Below are positions 1 through 7,083 of a stretch of 31,503 nt of DNA, in pieces (within the stretch, counting starts at the first letter, position 1; the number at the start of each line of letters is the position of its first letter). The position numbers and the translations under genes were made by a program. The DNA is from an uncultured Lachnospiraceae bacterium (GTDB lineage Bacteria; Bacillota; Clostridia; Lachnospirales; Lachnospiraceae): positions 1 through 31,503 of the forward strand of contig CAJTKU010000025.1 in NCBI GenBank assembly GCA_910577015.1, read 5' to 3'. The notes under the pieces are model-generated. The model made no database searches and was not told where the DNA came from. It saw only the letters and a list, made by a program, of their open reading frames with translations.

Positions 1-96
1 ATTTTATCATAGAAGACCTCTCATACGCTATTTACAGAAAAAGTTTCACATGCTCCGATTTTCATATTTGAAAACGGACCGGTAAACCGGCATCGG

Positions 97-990
97 TTAC
101 TGCAGCAATCCCTTTCTTTCCAGAAACTCGCGGGCAACCTCTTTATCTTCCCTTCCGCCAGCTTCGACTTCATAATTCATCTGCTGCATTTCTTCCTCGG
201 AAATCATTCCGTTTAACAACTCCAGAACGCCGGCAAGTTCAGGATACTTTTCAAGCGCGTCCTTCCGCACTACCGTACCGGCCTCAAAAGTTTCAAAAAA
301 TCCGCCGTCGTCGGTAAGCAGCACCAAATTATTGGCTGCAAGCTGTGCGTCAGTGGTAAACGCATTGATAACATCCACTTCCGCGTTTTTCAAAGCCTCA
401 TACTTTAATGCAATCTCCATCTGCTTTGTGTCCTTAAACTGCATATTGTAAGCTGCGCAGAGTCTTGCGTACCCGGTTTCCAATTCCATATAATCGGGAT
501 TCCCCCCGAAAATCAGTTCCGGGGATGCTGCCGCCAAATCCGAATAGGTGGAAAGCCCATAAGTCTCTGCCGTTTCCTGCCTTATGGCAAGACCATAAGT
601 ATTGGAGAAACCATACAGGCCTGTCCATGCCAGCCCCATGGCATCATACTCCTCTGACAATTGCGCATACAGCTTTTCATCGTCTTTTTCCATCTCTTCC
701 TTCTTTAAAACGTTGAGCCACGCTGTCCTGGTATACTCCGGGTATAAGTCAAATTCTCCTTTTAAGAGCGCCGGATGGATATTGGTGGTTCCGCCGCCAA
801 TACCTTTGGTAATCTCCACCTGATAATCGGTTTTTGCCTCTATCAGCTGTGCAATGATTTCCGTCAGGATATACTGCTCTGTCATGGGTTTTGACGCAAT
901 CTTAATCACTTTCTTTTCTCCGCAGGCGCCCATGCCAAGCGCCATGCATACCAGCAGTACCGCTATCATTCCTCTTTTTAAGTGTCTCAT
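97..990 (-). CDS. Osmoprotectant (glycine betaine/choline-type) ABC transporter substrate-binding lipoprotein
   Basis: This is the extracellular binding protein of an OpuC/OsmX-type importer that captures quaternary-amine osmoprotectants and hands them to the permease. From the chosen start it has a basic N-terminus, a hydrophobic stretch and a lipobox-like MGAC with the acylated cysteine near residue 23. The mature part begins with KIASKPMTEQYILTEI, followed by a GIGGGTTNIHPAL stretch and DLYPEYTRTAW, all typical of the OpuAC-like family. The ATG at 990 follows AAAGGA at 10 nt. A GTG at 1029 also has an AGGAAAG site and would add 13 charged residues before the signal, so the start is not certain. 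It is the last of three genes on the minus strand, after the ATPase. The exact ligand cannot be read from sequence. Confidence 0.88.
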   Translation of the reverse strand: MRHLKRGMIAVLLVCMALGMGACGEKKVIKIASKPMTEQYILTEIIAQLIEAKTDYQVEITKGIGGGTTNIHPALLKGEFDLYPEYTRTAWLNVLKKEEMEKDDEKLYAQLSEEYDAMGLAWTGLYGFSNTYGLAIRQETAETYGLSTYSDLAAASPELIFGGNPDYMELETGYARLCAAYNMQFKDTKQMEIALKYEALKNAEVDVINAFTTDAQLAANNLVLLTDDGGFFETFEAGTVVRKDALEKYPELAGVLELLNGMISEEEMQQMNYEVEAGGREDKEVAREFLERKGLLQ

Positions 991-1046
991 TTCTTTTTCA
1001 TCCTTTCCGCCATGCCGCCTTAACCACACGGCTTTGCTTTCCTGTT

Positions 1047-1799
1047 TTATTTTTCTTTTTGGGATTCCCGTCCCATTAAAAGTTGTGTGACAAATACATC
1101 CGCCGGTGCGTTTAACAGTTCCCGGCCGGTTCCTTCCTGTAAGATACTGCCGTCTTTCATCACGACAATGCGGTTTCCCAGCAATAAGGCTTCCCGGATA
1201 TCATGCGTAATAAACACTATGGTAACATGCGTCTTTTGCTGTAAGGTAAGTAATTCTTCCTGCAGGCATTTTCTGGTGATTTCATCCACCGCGCCAAAAG
1301 GCTCGTCCATCAGAAGAATGTCCGGTGACGACGCCATAGCTCTGGCAATCCCTACCCTCTGCTGCTGTCCGCCGGACAACTGTCTGGGAAACCTCCCTGC
1401 AAGTTCCTCCGGGAGCTGCACCAGACTCAGCATCCTGCCTGTCAAAGACTTTTTCTCCTCCGCCGAAAGCTTCCGCTCCAGACAGGGGGCATAACAGATA
1501 TTGTCTTCCACTGTCATATGGGGAAACAGTTTTGCTCCCTGTACTGCATATCCTATCTGCCGCCGCTGGGAAACAAGGCTGCCTTTTTCAAGACGCTTTC
1601 CCTTTACCAGCACTTCTCCCGCAACAGGCTCCACAAGACCGTTCATCATCTTAAGCAATGTGGTTTTGCCGCAGCCTGACGGCCCTATTATTACAAGAAA
1701 CTCCCCTTCCTCCACTGTCAGGGAAACCTCCCTTAATACTGTGTTTTCACCGTAAGAAGCGGTACAGTTTTGTATCTCAATCACCTTATGCAATGCCAT
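1047..1799 (-). CDS. Osmoprotectant ABC transporter ATP-binding protein, short form without CBS domains
   Basis: The ATPase powers the importer encoded around it. Walker A GPSGCGKTT is at about residues 39-47, the Q-loop near 87, signature LSGGQQQR from 141, Walker B ILLMDEPFGAVD from 161 and the switch histidine in FITHD near 199. The closest functional class is OpuCA/ProV, but those usually run to about 380-400 residues with C-terminal CBS domains; this one stops at 250 and has none. It overlaps the permease gene by 14 bp, indicating translational coupling. An AGGAGG lies only 1 nt before the annotated ATG but 7 nt before an in-frame TTG two codons later (1793), so translation may start there. 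Confidence 0.9.
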   Translation of the reverse strand: MALHKVIEIQNCTASYGENTVLREVSLTVEEGEFLVIIGPSGCGKTTLLKMMNGLVEPVAGEVLVKGKRLEKGSLVSQRRQIGYAVQGAKLFPHMTVEDNICYAPCLERKLSAEEKKSLTGRMLSLVQLPEELAGRFPRQLSGGQQQRVGIARAMASSPDILLMDEPFGAVDEITRKCLQEELLTLQQKTHVTIVFITHDIREALLLGNRIVVMKDGSILQEGTGRELLNAPADVFVTQLLMGRESQKEK

Positions 1800-2421
1800 A
1801 CCTCCTGTTTACCGCTTTCTCCACTCTTGAGAGCAGGAAATCGCTGATTAAGGCAAGCAGGGCAATCAGCAAAGAGCCTGCAGCTGTCAGCGTCATATTG
1901 TAGGTTGTAATCCCCCGGTAAATGGCGGCGCCAAGTCCACCCGCACCAATAAAGGAAGCAATACCGCCCATGGCAATAATCATGACCACCATATTGCGAA
2001 AGCCGCTTATGATAACCGGAAGGGCAAGGGGCAGCTGTACCCTGAACAGTATCTGTTTTCGGCTGCTTCCGAGGCCTTCCGCCACCTCCAGAATCCCCCC
2101 GTCCACATTGGTAAGCCCTGTATAGGTATTGCGGACAATGGGAAGCAGTCCATATACGGTCAGGGCAATAATAGCTGTCTTATTGCCGATTCCGGTAAAA
2201 GGAATCAAAAAGCCCAGAAGGGAAATGGACGGCACGGTATAAATCACATTGATGATACCCAGAACCACTCCTGCCGCTTTCTTGTGCCTGCTAATCACGA
2301 TACCGGCCATTATCCCCAGTATCCCCGCACATACCACCACCGTCATTGATATTCTGATATGTTCCAGCAAACAGGTAAGAAAAAAACTTCTCCTGTCCCA
2401 AAGTATCTGTAACAGCTGCAT
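1786..2421 (-). CDS. Osmoprotectant ABC transporter permease
   Basis: This is an integral membrane permease of the binding-protein-dependent transport family, about 211 residues with several hydrophobic segments. The EAA-type cytoplasmic loop is visible as EVAEGLGSSRKQILFRVQLP, the contact site for the ATPase. The start at 2421 is preferred because AAGGGG sits 7 nt upstream; an in-frame ATG at 2445 has no ribosome site. It is the first gene of the operon, behind a near-consensus promoter at 2497-2525. OpuC systems normally carry two permeases flanking the binding protein. Only one is found here, and only 96 bp remain beyond the binding protein, so a second could lie outside the window or the transporter may use a homodimer. 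Confidence 0.88.
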   Translation of the reverse strand: MQLLQILWDRRSFFLTCLLEHIRISMTVVVCAGILGIMAGIVISRHKKAAGVVLGIINVIYTVPSISLLGFLIPFTGIGNKTAIIALTVYGLLPIVRNTYTGLTNVDGGILEVAEGLGSSRKQILFRVQLPLALPVIISGFRNMVVMIIAMGGIASFIGAGGLGAAIYRGITTYNMTLTAAGSLLIALLALISDFLLSRVEKAVNRRYGIA

Positions 2422-2496
2422 ATTGTTACCCCTTTTATCTTCCATTTTACACAGATGTAGCCAAGGCTTTTTCAGAACAAATGTTCTTATTTTATT

Positions 2497-2525
2497 AATA
2501 TAAAAGATTTCTTATAATTTGTCAA
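2497..2525 (-). promoter_or_regulatory. Sigma-A-type promoter for the osmoprotectant ABC operon
   Basis: On the minus strand TTGACA (2525-2520) is separated by exactly 17 bp from TATATT (2502-2497), a perfect -35 and a 5/6 match to the -10. The predicted transcription start is about 70 nt upstream of the permease ATG at 2421. The surrounding 60 bp are very A+T rich. No riboswitch-like fold was recognised in the short leader. Confidence 0.8.
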
Positions 2526-2573
2526 TAAATTTTTTTGTTTCTGCGCCCTGTCTTTCCACATGCAAAATAAAAT

Positions 2574-2611
2574 ACCCCGATGTATTCTGACTGCATGTAA
2601 CATCGGGGTAA
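2574..2611 (-). terminator. Rho-independent terminator after the large lipoprotein gene
   Basis: TACCCCGATGT and ACATCGGGGTA form a perfect 11-bp stem around a 16-nt loop. Read on the minus strand the stem is followed by TATTTTATTTT, a T-rich tract. It lies about 75 bp beyond the stop of the gene at 2686 and before the promoter of the ABC operon. Confidence 0.75.
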
Positions 2612-2627
2612 ATCTTTAAGAGTTTCC

Positions 2628-2671
2628 GCATTTTGCATTGCGGCAGCCTAGGCTGCCGCAATGCAAAATGC
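2628..2671. repeat. Perfect 44-bp palindrome (family 1 element, minimal copy)
   Basis: Every base from 2628 to 2671 pairs with its mirror base around the centre between 2649 and 2650, giving two 22-nt arms and no spacer. The centre reads CGGCAGCCTAGGCTGCCG. It begins 14 bp beyond the stop codon of the gene at 2686. Its left flank AGTTTCCGCATT (2621-2632) and right flank ATATAGA (2672-2678) recur around the larger inverted repeat at 27184-27352. No U-tract follows directly on the minus strand, so the separate hairpin at 2574-2611 is the better terminator. Confidence 0.85.
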
Positions 2672-2685
2672 ATATAGATATTAGT

Positions 2686-4914
2686 TTACTTTCTCTCGTC
2701 CAGATACAACTGCACTCTGCTCTGAATGATATCGCACACTGCCTGTGCAGATGCGTCCCCATGCAGATACGCTCCGGCCTCCTCCCAGATAATCCTCTCA
2801 ATATCCGCCGCGCCGGTCTCCGGCACCCGGGCATCCAGCAAAAGCTGCTTCAGTTTTTTCAGTTCCTCCTCATTCAGTGGTTCCACCGTATATTCATACT
2901 TGCCCCCCTCCTCATCGTAGCATGCGGCCGGCGTATACATATGGCGGCTGCTATTTTGCAGTTCTTCTGCTTTGGCAAACATTTTATCAAACGATGTCTT
3001 CCTCACCGGGAATCCTATACTTTCTATTTCTGCCGCTGCATTCTCCCCCACCCTGTCCTGTACCTCTTCCGACAGCAGGTAACGGATAAAAGCAATGGCG
3101 CCCTCAGGGTACGTACAGGACTGATTCACTGCAACATAAGAGCCGCTTAACTTACCGCCGGGCCTATCATCTCCCGACGGAAACCCGATATACGTTTCTT
3201 TTCCCTTTAAGATGCCGTACACATTTCTCAACACATCAAAATTATATATATTTATCTGGTCCGCAAGAACCTCGCCTTTACCAATCCTTATTCCGAAATC
3301 TATAATACTTCCGTTATCGCCATACTGTCCGGAAAGTTCCAGCAGAGCAACGGCTTCCTCACTGTTTAAGCGGCTTTCGCCCTTCTCCCAGTCAACCAGC
3401 CCCCCGCCCAAACCGCTATTCAGGGCCAGACATACAAACAATTCTCTACTTCCGATGCCTGCTACAGCCCCCTTCACATCGGTCTTATGCAGATACTGCA
3501 CCATTTCCTGTGTATTCCAATTTTCCCTCTCTCCCACGATATCGATGGAGGTATACAAGGTCGTCACGGTCATGCTATAGGGAACGGCATAGATTTCTCC
3601 TTCTATCTCACCGCCTGCCCGGGCATTTTCCACTATCTCATCCTTCTCTTCGGCAAGTTCTTCTGTCAGATTCTTTAACAGCCCCTGTTCTGCAGCGGCG
3701 CGCACATCCATCACATCATCCGCAAGCAGGGCTGGACCGCCTCCGCTGCTGACCTCCGCCTGTATCCGGCTTATGTAATCTTCATATGCTTCCTCTTCCC
3801 CACGTAAGCGCAGTACAATCCGACAATCCCTGCTCTGCCTGTTGAAATCTGCCACCGCCTTCTGCAAAAAAGAAGGCGCAGTGGAATAGGCTATGGCAAA
3901 TTCCAGTTCTACCTTGTCCTGCAGGCCGTCGTCTTCCCGTCTCTCCAAAAGCATACAGGCGTCTTCGGAAGCTGCCAGCATAATCAAAGTCCCATCCTCC
4001 CTGACGGCTGCCCCATACACCTTTTCAATCTCATATCCCTTCTCTGAAAAAGAGAAGATATCTTCTATTTGCCCGTCTTTTAAGGAAAATTGCCAGACGC
4101 CTTCAGGCGTACATAAAAAGCCCTCCGTATTGCTGAAAAAGGTTATCTTTCCGCTCCAGTCCATAAATACATCATCCGCCGAAAAGACAGCTGCCTTTGT
4201 CATCAGGTTCCAGATGCGGAACTTGCCGTCGACGGTGCCGCCGCATAGATACGCTTCTTCCGTCTCCCCTTCCGAATGTGCCACCTGACAAACATTCCCC
4301 GAATCCATCCAGGCTGACATCTGGGTTGTCCCTTCCTTCCAGTATTGCATTCTTCCGTTTACAACAACATAGAGATATTGGTTATCCGCATAGAAACATT
4401 GTACCGCGCCATTCTCCCCCAAAACTTCTTTTGGGAACGGACTTATGGAATCGCCGCTTTCTTCCGTCCATTTCACCAAATAAGCGTTTCCTTCCGCCCC
4501 TTCCAGCAAAATATAGACGCAGCCGTCCTGACGAACTGCCGCCCCCATCGCCCAGCAAATTTCACCTTCCACCAAGTCATACCGGTTGAAGACGGCCATA
4601 TTTTTCCATTCCGCATAAGGAGGCTCCAGCTTCTGGATACAAACGCCCTCATAGGCCCTGCCCTCTCCATAAAGATTTACAACGCGGTACAGGGTCTCCC
4701 CTGCCGTCTGGCACAATATTTCATTGGCGCTGCCGCCCACGGGGAGCACCTCTGCCAGCGTTCCGTCCGCATCCGGCAGAATCGTCTCCTGCATTGTCCA
4801 GCTGATTTCTTCCCTTTCTGTTTTCTCAGGCTTTAAAGACACCGCCGACTGCCCGCTGCAGGCAGTAAGCAGGAGTAAGAACACCATTATGAATGCCAAA
4901 GCTTTTTTACCCAT
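2686..4914 (-). CDS. Large lipoprotein with C-terminal extracellular solute-binding domain
   Basis: This is a 742-residue exported lipoprotein. The signal MGKKALAFIMVFLLLLTAC has a clear lipobox with the acylated cysteine at 19. Residues of roughly 30-335 are rich in aromatic and beta-type segments with recurring short Trp/Gly/Asp patterns, suggestive of a propeller-like domain, though no family is recognised. From about 340 onward the sequence resembles a family 1 (sugar-type) solute-binding protein: AVADFNRQSRDCRIVLRL, then ALLADDVMDVRAAAEQGLLKNL, EIYAVPYSMTVTTLYTS and a C-terminal helical part. Typical solute-binding proteins are about 400-450 residues, so the N-terminal half is an addition. 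No permease or ATPase for such a system is adjacent. An AGGGG site lies 6 nt before the ATG. Confidence 0.8.
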   Translation of the reverse strand: MGKKALAFIMVFLLLLTACSGQSAVSLKPEKTEREEISWTMQETILPDADGTLAEVLPVGGSANEILCQTAGETLYRVVNLYGEGRAYEGVCIQKLEPPYAEWKNMAVFNRYDLVEGEICWAMGAAVRQDGCVYILLEGAEGNAYLVKWTEESGDSISPFPKEVLGENGAVQCFYADNQYLYVVVNGRMQYWKEGTTQMSAWMDSGNVCQVAHSEGETEEAYLCGGTVDGKFRIWNLMTKAAVFSADDVFMDWSGKITFFSNTEGFLCTPEGVWQFSLKDGQIEDIFSFSEKGYEIEKVYGAAVREDGTLIMLAASEDACMLLERREDDGLQDKVELEFAIAYSTAPSFLQKAVADFNRQSRDCRIVLRLRGEEEAYEDYISRIQAEVSSGGGPALLADDVMDVRAAAEQGLLKNLTEELAEEKDEIVENARAGGEIEGEIYAVPYSMTVTTLYTSIDIVGERENWNTQEMVQYLHKTDVKGAVAGIGSRELFVCLALNSGLGGGLVDWEKGESRLNSEEAVALLELSGQYGDNGSIIDFGIRIGKGEVLADQINIYNFDVLRNVYGILKGKETYIGFPSGDDRPGGKLSGSYVAVNQSCTYPEGAIAFIRYLLSEEVQDRVGENAAAEIESIGFPVRKTSFDKMFAKAEELQNSSRHMYTPAACYDEEGGKYEYTVEPLNEEELKKLKQLLLDARVPETGAADIERIIWEEAGAYLHGDASAQAVCDIIQSRVQLYLDERK

Positions 4915-4944
4915 ATGCTTCCCCCTATAAACCCAGAATGTGAA

Positions 4945-4970
4945 GGCGTCCCCCGCTTTTGGTGGACGCC
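4945..4970. other. Stem-loop between two secreted-protein genes
   Basis: GGCGTCC (4945-4951) pairs with GGACGCC (4964-4970), and the stem can extend inward by two more G-C pairs past a mismatch. It lies in the 69-bp gap between the small secreted protein and the large lipoprotein gene. On the minus strand it is followed by TTCACATTCTGGG rather than a U-run, so it could be a weak terminator, an mRNA-stabilising hairpin or a leader structure for the lipoprotein gene. Confidence 0.45.
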
Positions 4971-4983
4971 CTCCCGTATTACC

Positions 4984-5319
4984 TTAATGATTTACGCTGT
5001 GTACTACCTCTGTCCTGGTTGTTGACGTTCCCGTCGTTGCGGAACAATATTTGCATTTATAAATATATTCATTCAAATATGTTGTCACATCACAAGTGCC
5101 ATAGGTATGTCCTATCAACTTTCCATTAATGTCATAAATATTTCCCGTTACATATTCATGGGTAGTGTGCACAGACCTGATTGTCCTTGAAAAAGTTTCC
5201 TGAAACTCATGAGTATGCACGCCGACACGCGCGTCCGCCGCCTGCACTGCAAGCGTATTCCCCAAAAGCAGCGTACCAAGCAGCACTGCCGCAACAACTT
5301 TTTTTATCTTATTCTTCAT
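4984..5319 (-). CDS. Small secreted protein, unknown function, with CxxC
   Basis: This is a 111-residue protein with a classical signal peptide: KNKIKK, a hydrophobic core, and an AVQAAD cleavage context after about residue 28, giving a mature chain of about 83 residues. The mature part contains several histidines (HTHEFQETF and TTHEYVTG), a single early cysteine in TYGTCDVTTYL, and a CKYC pair near the C-terminus followed by a Ser/Thr-rich tail ending in HSVNH. The CxxC with the histidines could bind a metal or form disulphides; that is inference. AAAGGG precedes the ATG at a suitable distance. No known family is recognised. It is upstream of the large lipoprotein gene and probably co-transcribed with it. 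Confidence 0.72.
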   Translation of the reverse strand: MKNKIKKVVAAVLLGTLLLGNTLAVQAADARVGVHTHEFQETFSRTIRSVHTTHEYVTGNIYDINGKLIGHTYGTCDVTTYLNEYIYKCKYCSATTGTSTTRTEVVHSVNH

Positions 5320-5694
5320 ATGCTTACCCTTTCTTAAACAAACATAATATAAATTAATCAGACATTTATATTGCGGTTTACAGTTACAGAATATTCCGGA
5401 ATATCACGCCACATGTAGATGCTTTTATGTTACCATAACACCATTTTGCTTTCAACACCACAGCAAAGCAACGCATCGCAACATTCGACATATATTTACA
5501 TTGCCGCCTCGCTAAGATACAGACTGCCCCATAATGTCTGTATCAGTTGCATAGTTTTCGTATTATGCATGGCAACAGCCCCGGTGTGCATTTGTTCCAA
5601 CAGGACACATTTTTACACGGTCCTTTATGGAATCAAATGCACACCGGGGCTGTTGCCATGCCCGTAGTTTTCATATCTAAAAACCGGATTTTCA
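5320..5694. other. 375-bp gene-free stretch with several inverted repeats
   Basis: No open frame here has a ribosome site or recognisable protein. From the left it holds an A+T-rich leader for the secreted protein, a perfect 14-bp palindrome ATATTCCGGAATAT at 5391-5404, a 9-bp inverted repeat GATACAGAC/GTCTGTATC at 5516-5524 and 5536-5544, and the long inverted repeat described separately at 5567-5661. The 5391-5404 palindrome is about 72 bp upstream of the secreted-protein start and is a candidate operator. A clear -35/-10 pair for that gene was not found. Confidence 0.5.
5567..5661. repeat. Long inverted repeat (family 1 element, copy A)
   Basis: Outer arms 5567-5594 and 5634-5661 are perfectly complementary over 28 bp, starting GCATGGCAACAGCC. 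The pairing continues inward with TTCCA/TGGAA and AGGAC/GTCCT. The inner blocks GCATTTGTTCCAACAGGAC and the block running from TTTTTACACGG through TTTATGGAATCAAATGC occur again, in the opposite orientation, in the element at 27184-27352, while the outer arms of the two are unrelated. Near-identical 12-bp direct repeats TAGTTTTCGTAT (5552-5563) and TAGTTTTCATAT (5665-5676) flank it. It starts 33 bp beyond the stop of the small ORF at 5695. Confidence 0.85.
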
Positions 5695-5844
5695 TCACTT
5701 AATATCAATCCAAATGCCGACATCCTTCATCACAGAATCGGGAACACTCTTGTAGAAACGCTGCGCCTCATCATTGGCGGCAGTCAAATCAATCAGCGTG
5801 TCGATATGCCTGGCCTTTGTATAAGTCTGTATTTCCAGTTTCAT
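5695..5844 (-). pseudogene. 49-codon ORF resembling the C-terminal tail of a GNAT acetyltransferase
   Basis: On the minus strand, ATG at 5844 opens a 49-codon frame ending in TGA at 5695. The protein contains ARHIDTLIDLTAANDEAQRF and ends DVGIWIDIK, and the AQRFY stretch resembles the conserved last part of a GNAT fold. The acetyl-CoA-binding part of that fold is missing. A weak GAGAG lies upstream and the frame starts 24 bp after the stop of the intact GNAT gene at 5869. It is either the remnant of a second, deleted acetyltransferase or a translated small protein. The remnant reading is preferred because the piece corresponds to the end of a domain and has no fold of its own. Confidence 0.55.
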
Positions 5845-5868
5845 ATTATTTCTCTCATTCCGATTAAT

Positions 5869-6402
5869 TTAGTTGTCATCCTTTAATTTTGCATATACAT
5901 AGGTATCTTTCCAGATTGCCTTTCCCGTTTCATCCTTCCAGAAATAGACGTTTTTCCTAAAATGGGCTTCACGCCGAAATCCTAACGCTTCTAGTAATTT
6001 CCATGAGCTCTTATTGTCAGGGTCGCATTCCGCATATACTCTATGCACGCCGTTTGAAAATGCCTGCCTGATTAAAGCATTACAACTTTCAGCCGCATAA
6101 CCATGCCCCCAATAACTTCGGTTAAATACATATCCCATTTCCAGCGTGTCAAAGTCACGCCTGCCCAGATATACATTCCCAATCATTTTGTGGGACTTTT
6201 TCAATTCTGCGGCAATCATTTCATCTGTACTGATACGCCATTCAAGATTCCCTTTTGCTTCTTCAAAGGTCATCGGCTTATATGGTTCATATTTCACCAC
6301 TTCTTCATCAGATAAATATTCAAATAAGTCCTGTATGTCTTCTTTTTGGTATCTTCTTAAAATTAGCCTTTCCGTTTCTGCTATGATTATTTTATTCTCC
6401 AT
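5869..6402 (-). CDS. GNAT family N-acetyltransferase (RimJ/RimL type)
   Basis: This is a 177-residue cytoplasmic acetyltransferase that would transfer the acetyl group of acetyl-CoA to an amine. The N-terminus TERLILRRYQKEDIQDLFEYLSD is the RimJ/RimL-like first strand and helix. The acetyl-CoA pyrophosphate loop is FNRSYWGHGYAAES, followed by VHRVYAECDPDNKSSWKLLE and ALGFRRE, the classic GNAT C-terminal motif. AAGGA lies 9 nt before the ATG. It follows endonuclease III by only 15 bp and is probably in the same transcript. The substrate, whether ribosomal protein, antibiotic or small amine, cannot be inferred. Confidence 0.88.
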   Translation of the reverse strand: MENKIIIAETERLILRRYQKEDIQDLFEYLSDEEVVKYEPYKPMTFEEAKGNLEWRISTDEMIAAELKKSHKMIGNVYLGRRDFDTLEMGYVFNRSYWGHGYAAESCNALIRQAFSNGVHRVYAECDPDNKSSWKLLEALGFRREAHFRKNVYFWKDETGKAIWKDTYVYAKLKDDN

Positions 6403-6417
6403 GTTACACTATCCTTT

Positions 6418-7050
6418 TTACAGCCTCTTTTTACAGACCTCCTTCAAACAGCACCTTTCACAATACGGTTTTGTCCTTGCCGTGCAGACTTCCCTGCCGT
6501 GCATGACAAGCCGGTGGCAGAAATCACTGCCTTCCTCGGGAGGAATCAGTTTCCAGAGCGCCATCTCCACCTTTTTCGGTTCCCTGATGTCCTCCACCAG
6601 CCCCATACGGTTTACCAGACGGATACAATGTGTGTCCGTGACGATGGCAGGCTTTCCGAAAACATCCCCCATAATCAGATTGGCGCTTTTCCGCCCCACT
6701 CCCGGCAATTTCAGCAGGGTGTCAAAATCATCCGGCACCCTGCCCCCGTATTCTTCCTTTAGGATTTTCATACAGGCGCTGATATCCCTTGCCTTGCTGT
6801 GCCCCAGCCCGCAGGGTTTTACGATTCTTTCTATTTCCGCCACGTCAGCGGCTGCCAGGGCGTCCACATCAGGATACTCGGCATATAAATCCTGCACCAC
6901 AACATTGACCCGTGCGTCCGTGCATTGGGCGGCCAGACGGACGCTGACCAACAGCTTCCATGCCTCGTTATAGTCCAGGGTGCATCCTGCTTCGGGGTAT
7001 TCTTTTTTGAGAAGTTCCACAATTTCCAGCGCCAGTTTTTCTTTCGTCAT
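6418..7050 (-). CDS. nth: Endonuclease III (DNA glycosylase/AP lyase)
   Basis: This is a base-excision repair enzyme that removes oxidised pyrimidines and cleaves at abasic sites. The helix-hairpin-helix LPGVGRKSANLIMGDVF carries the catalytic lysine, and IVTDTHC holds the conserved aspartate. The C-terminus has four cysteines for a [4Fe-4S] cluster in CTARTKPYCERC then CLKEVC; the first spacing is seven residues, where E. coli and B. subtilis Nth have six. The start at 7050 (MTKEKLALEI) is chosen because GAGGAG lies 7-8 nt upstream; the GTG at 7065 would overlap that site. This gives 210 residues, the usual length. It is downstream of the polyphosphate phosphotransferase gene. Confidence 0.93.
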   Translation of the reverse strand: MTKEKLALEIVELLKKEYPEAGCTLDYNEAWKLLVSVRLAAQCTDARVNVVVQDLYAEYPDVDALAAADVAEIERIVKPCGLGHSKARDISACMKILKEEYGGRVPDDFDTLLKLPGVGRKSANLIMGDVFGKPAIVTDTHCIRLVNRMGLVEDIREPKKVEMALWKLIPPEEGSDFCHRLVMHGREVCTARTKPYCERCCLKEVCKKRL

Positions 7051-7083
7051 CACGATTCTCCTCACTTATCCTGCCTTTTTATG

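Noticed and set aside
72..96. CCGGT/ACCGG after the binding-protein gene as a terminator
   Set aside because: The inverted repeat is five base pairs with a two-base gap and no T-run follows, so it does not qualify.
2422..2496. Possible riboswitch in the leader of the osmoprotectant operon
   Set aside because: The leader is only about 70 nt, A+T rich, and shows no paired stems resembling a known class.
2628..2671. Palindrome as the terminator of the large lipoprotein gene
   Set aside because: No U-tract follows on the minus strand; the separate hairpin at 2574-2611 fits better.
6146..6973. 275-residue plus-strand frame across the GNAT and nth genes
   Set aside because: It covers two well-supported genes on the other strand and has no domain or ribosome site.
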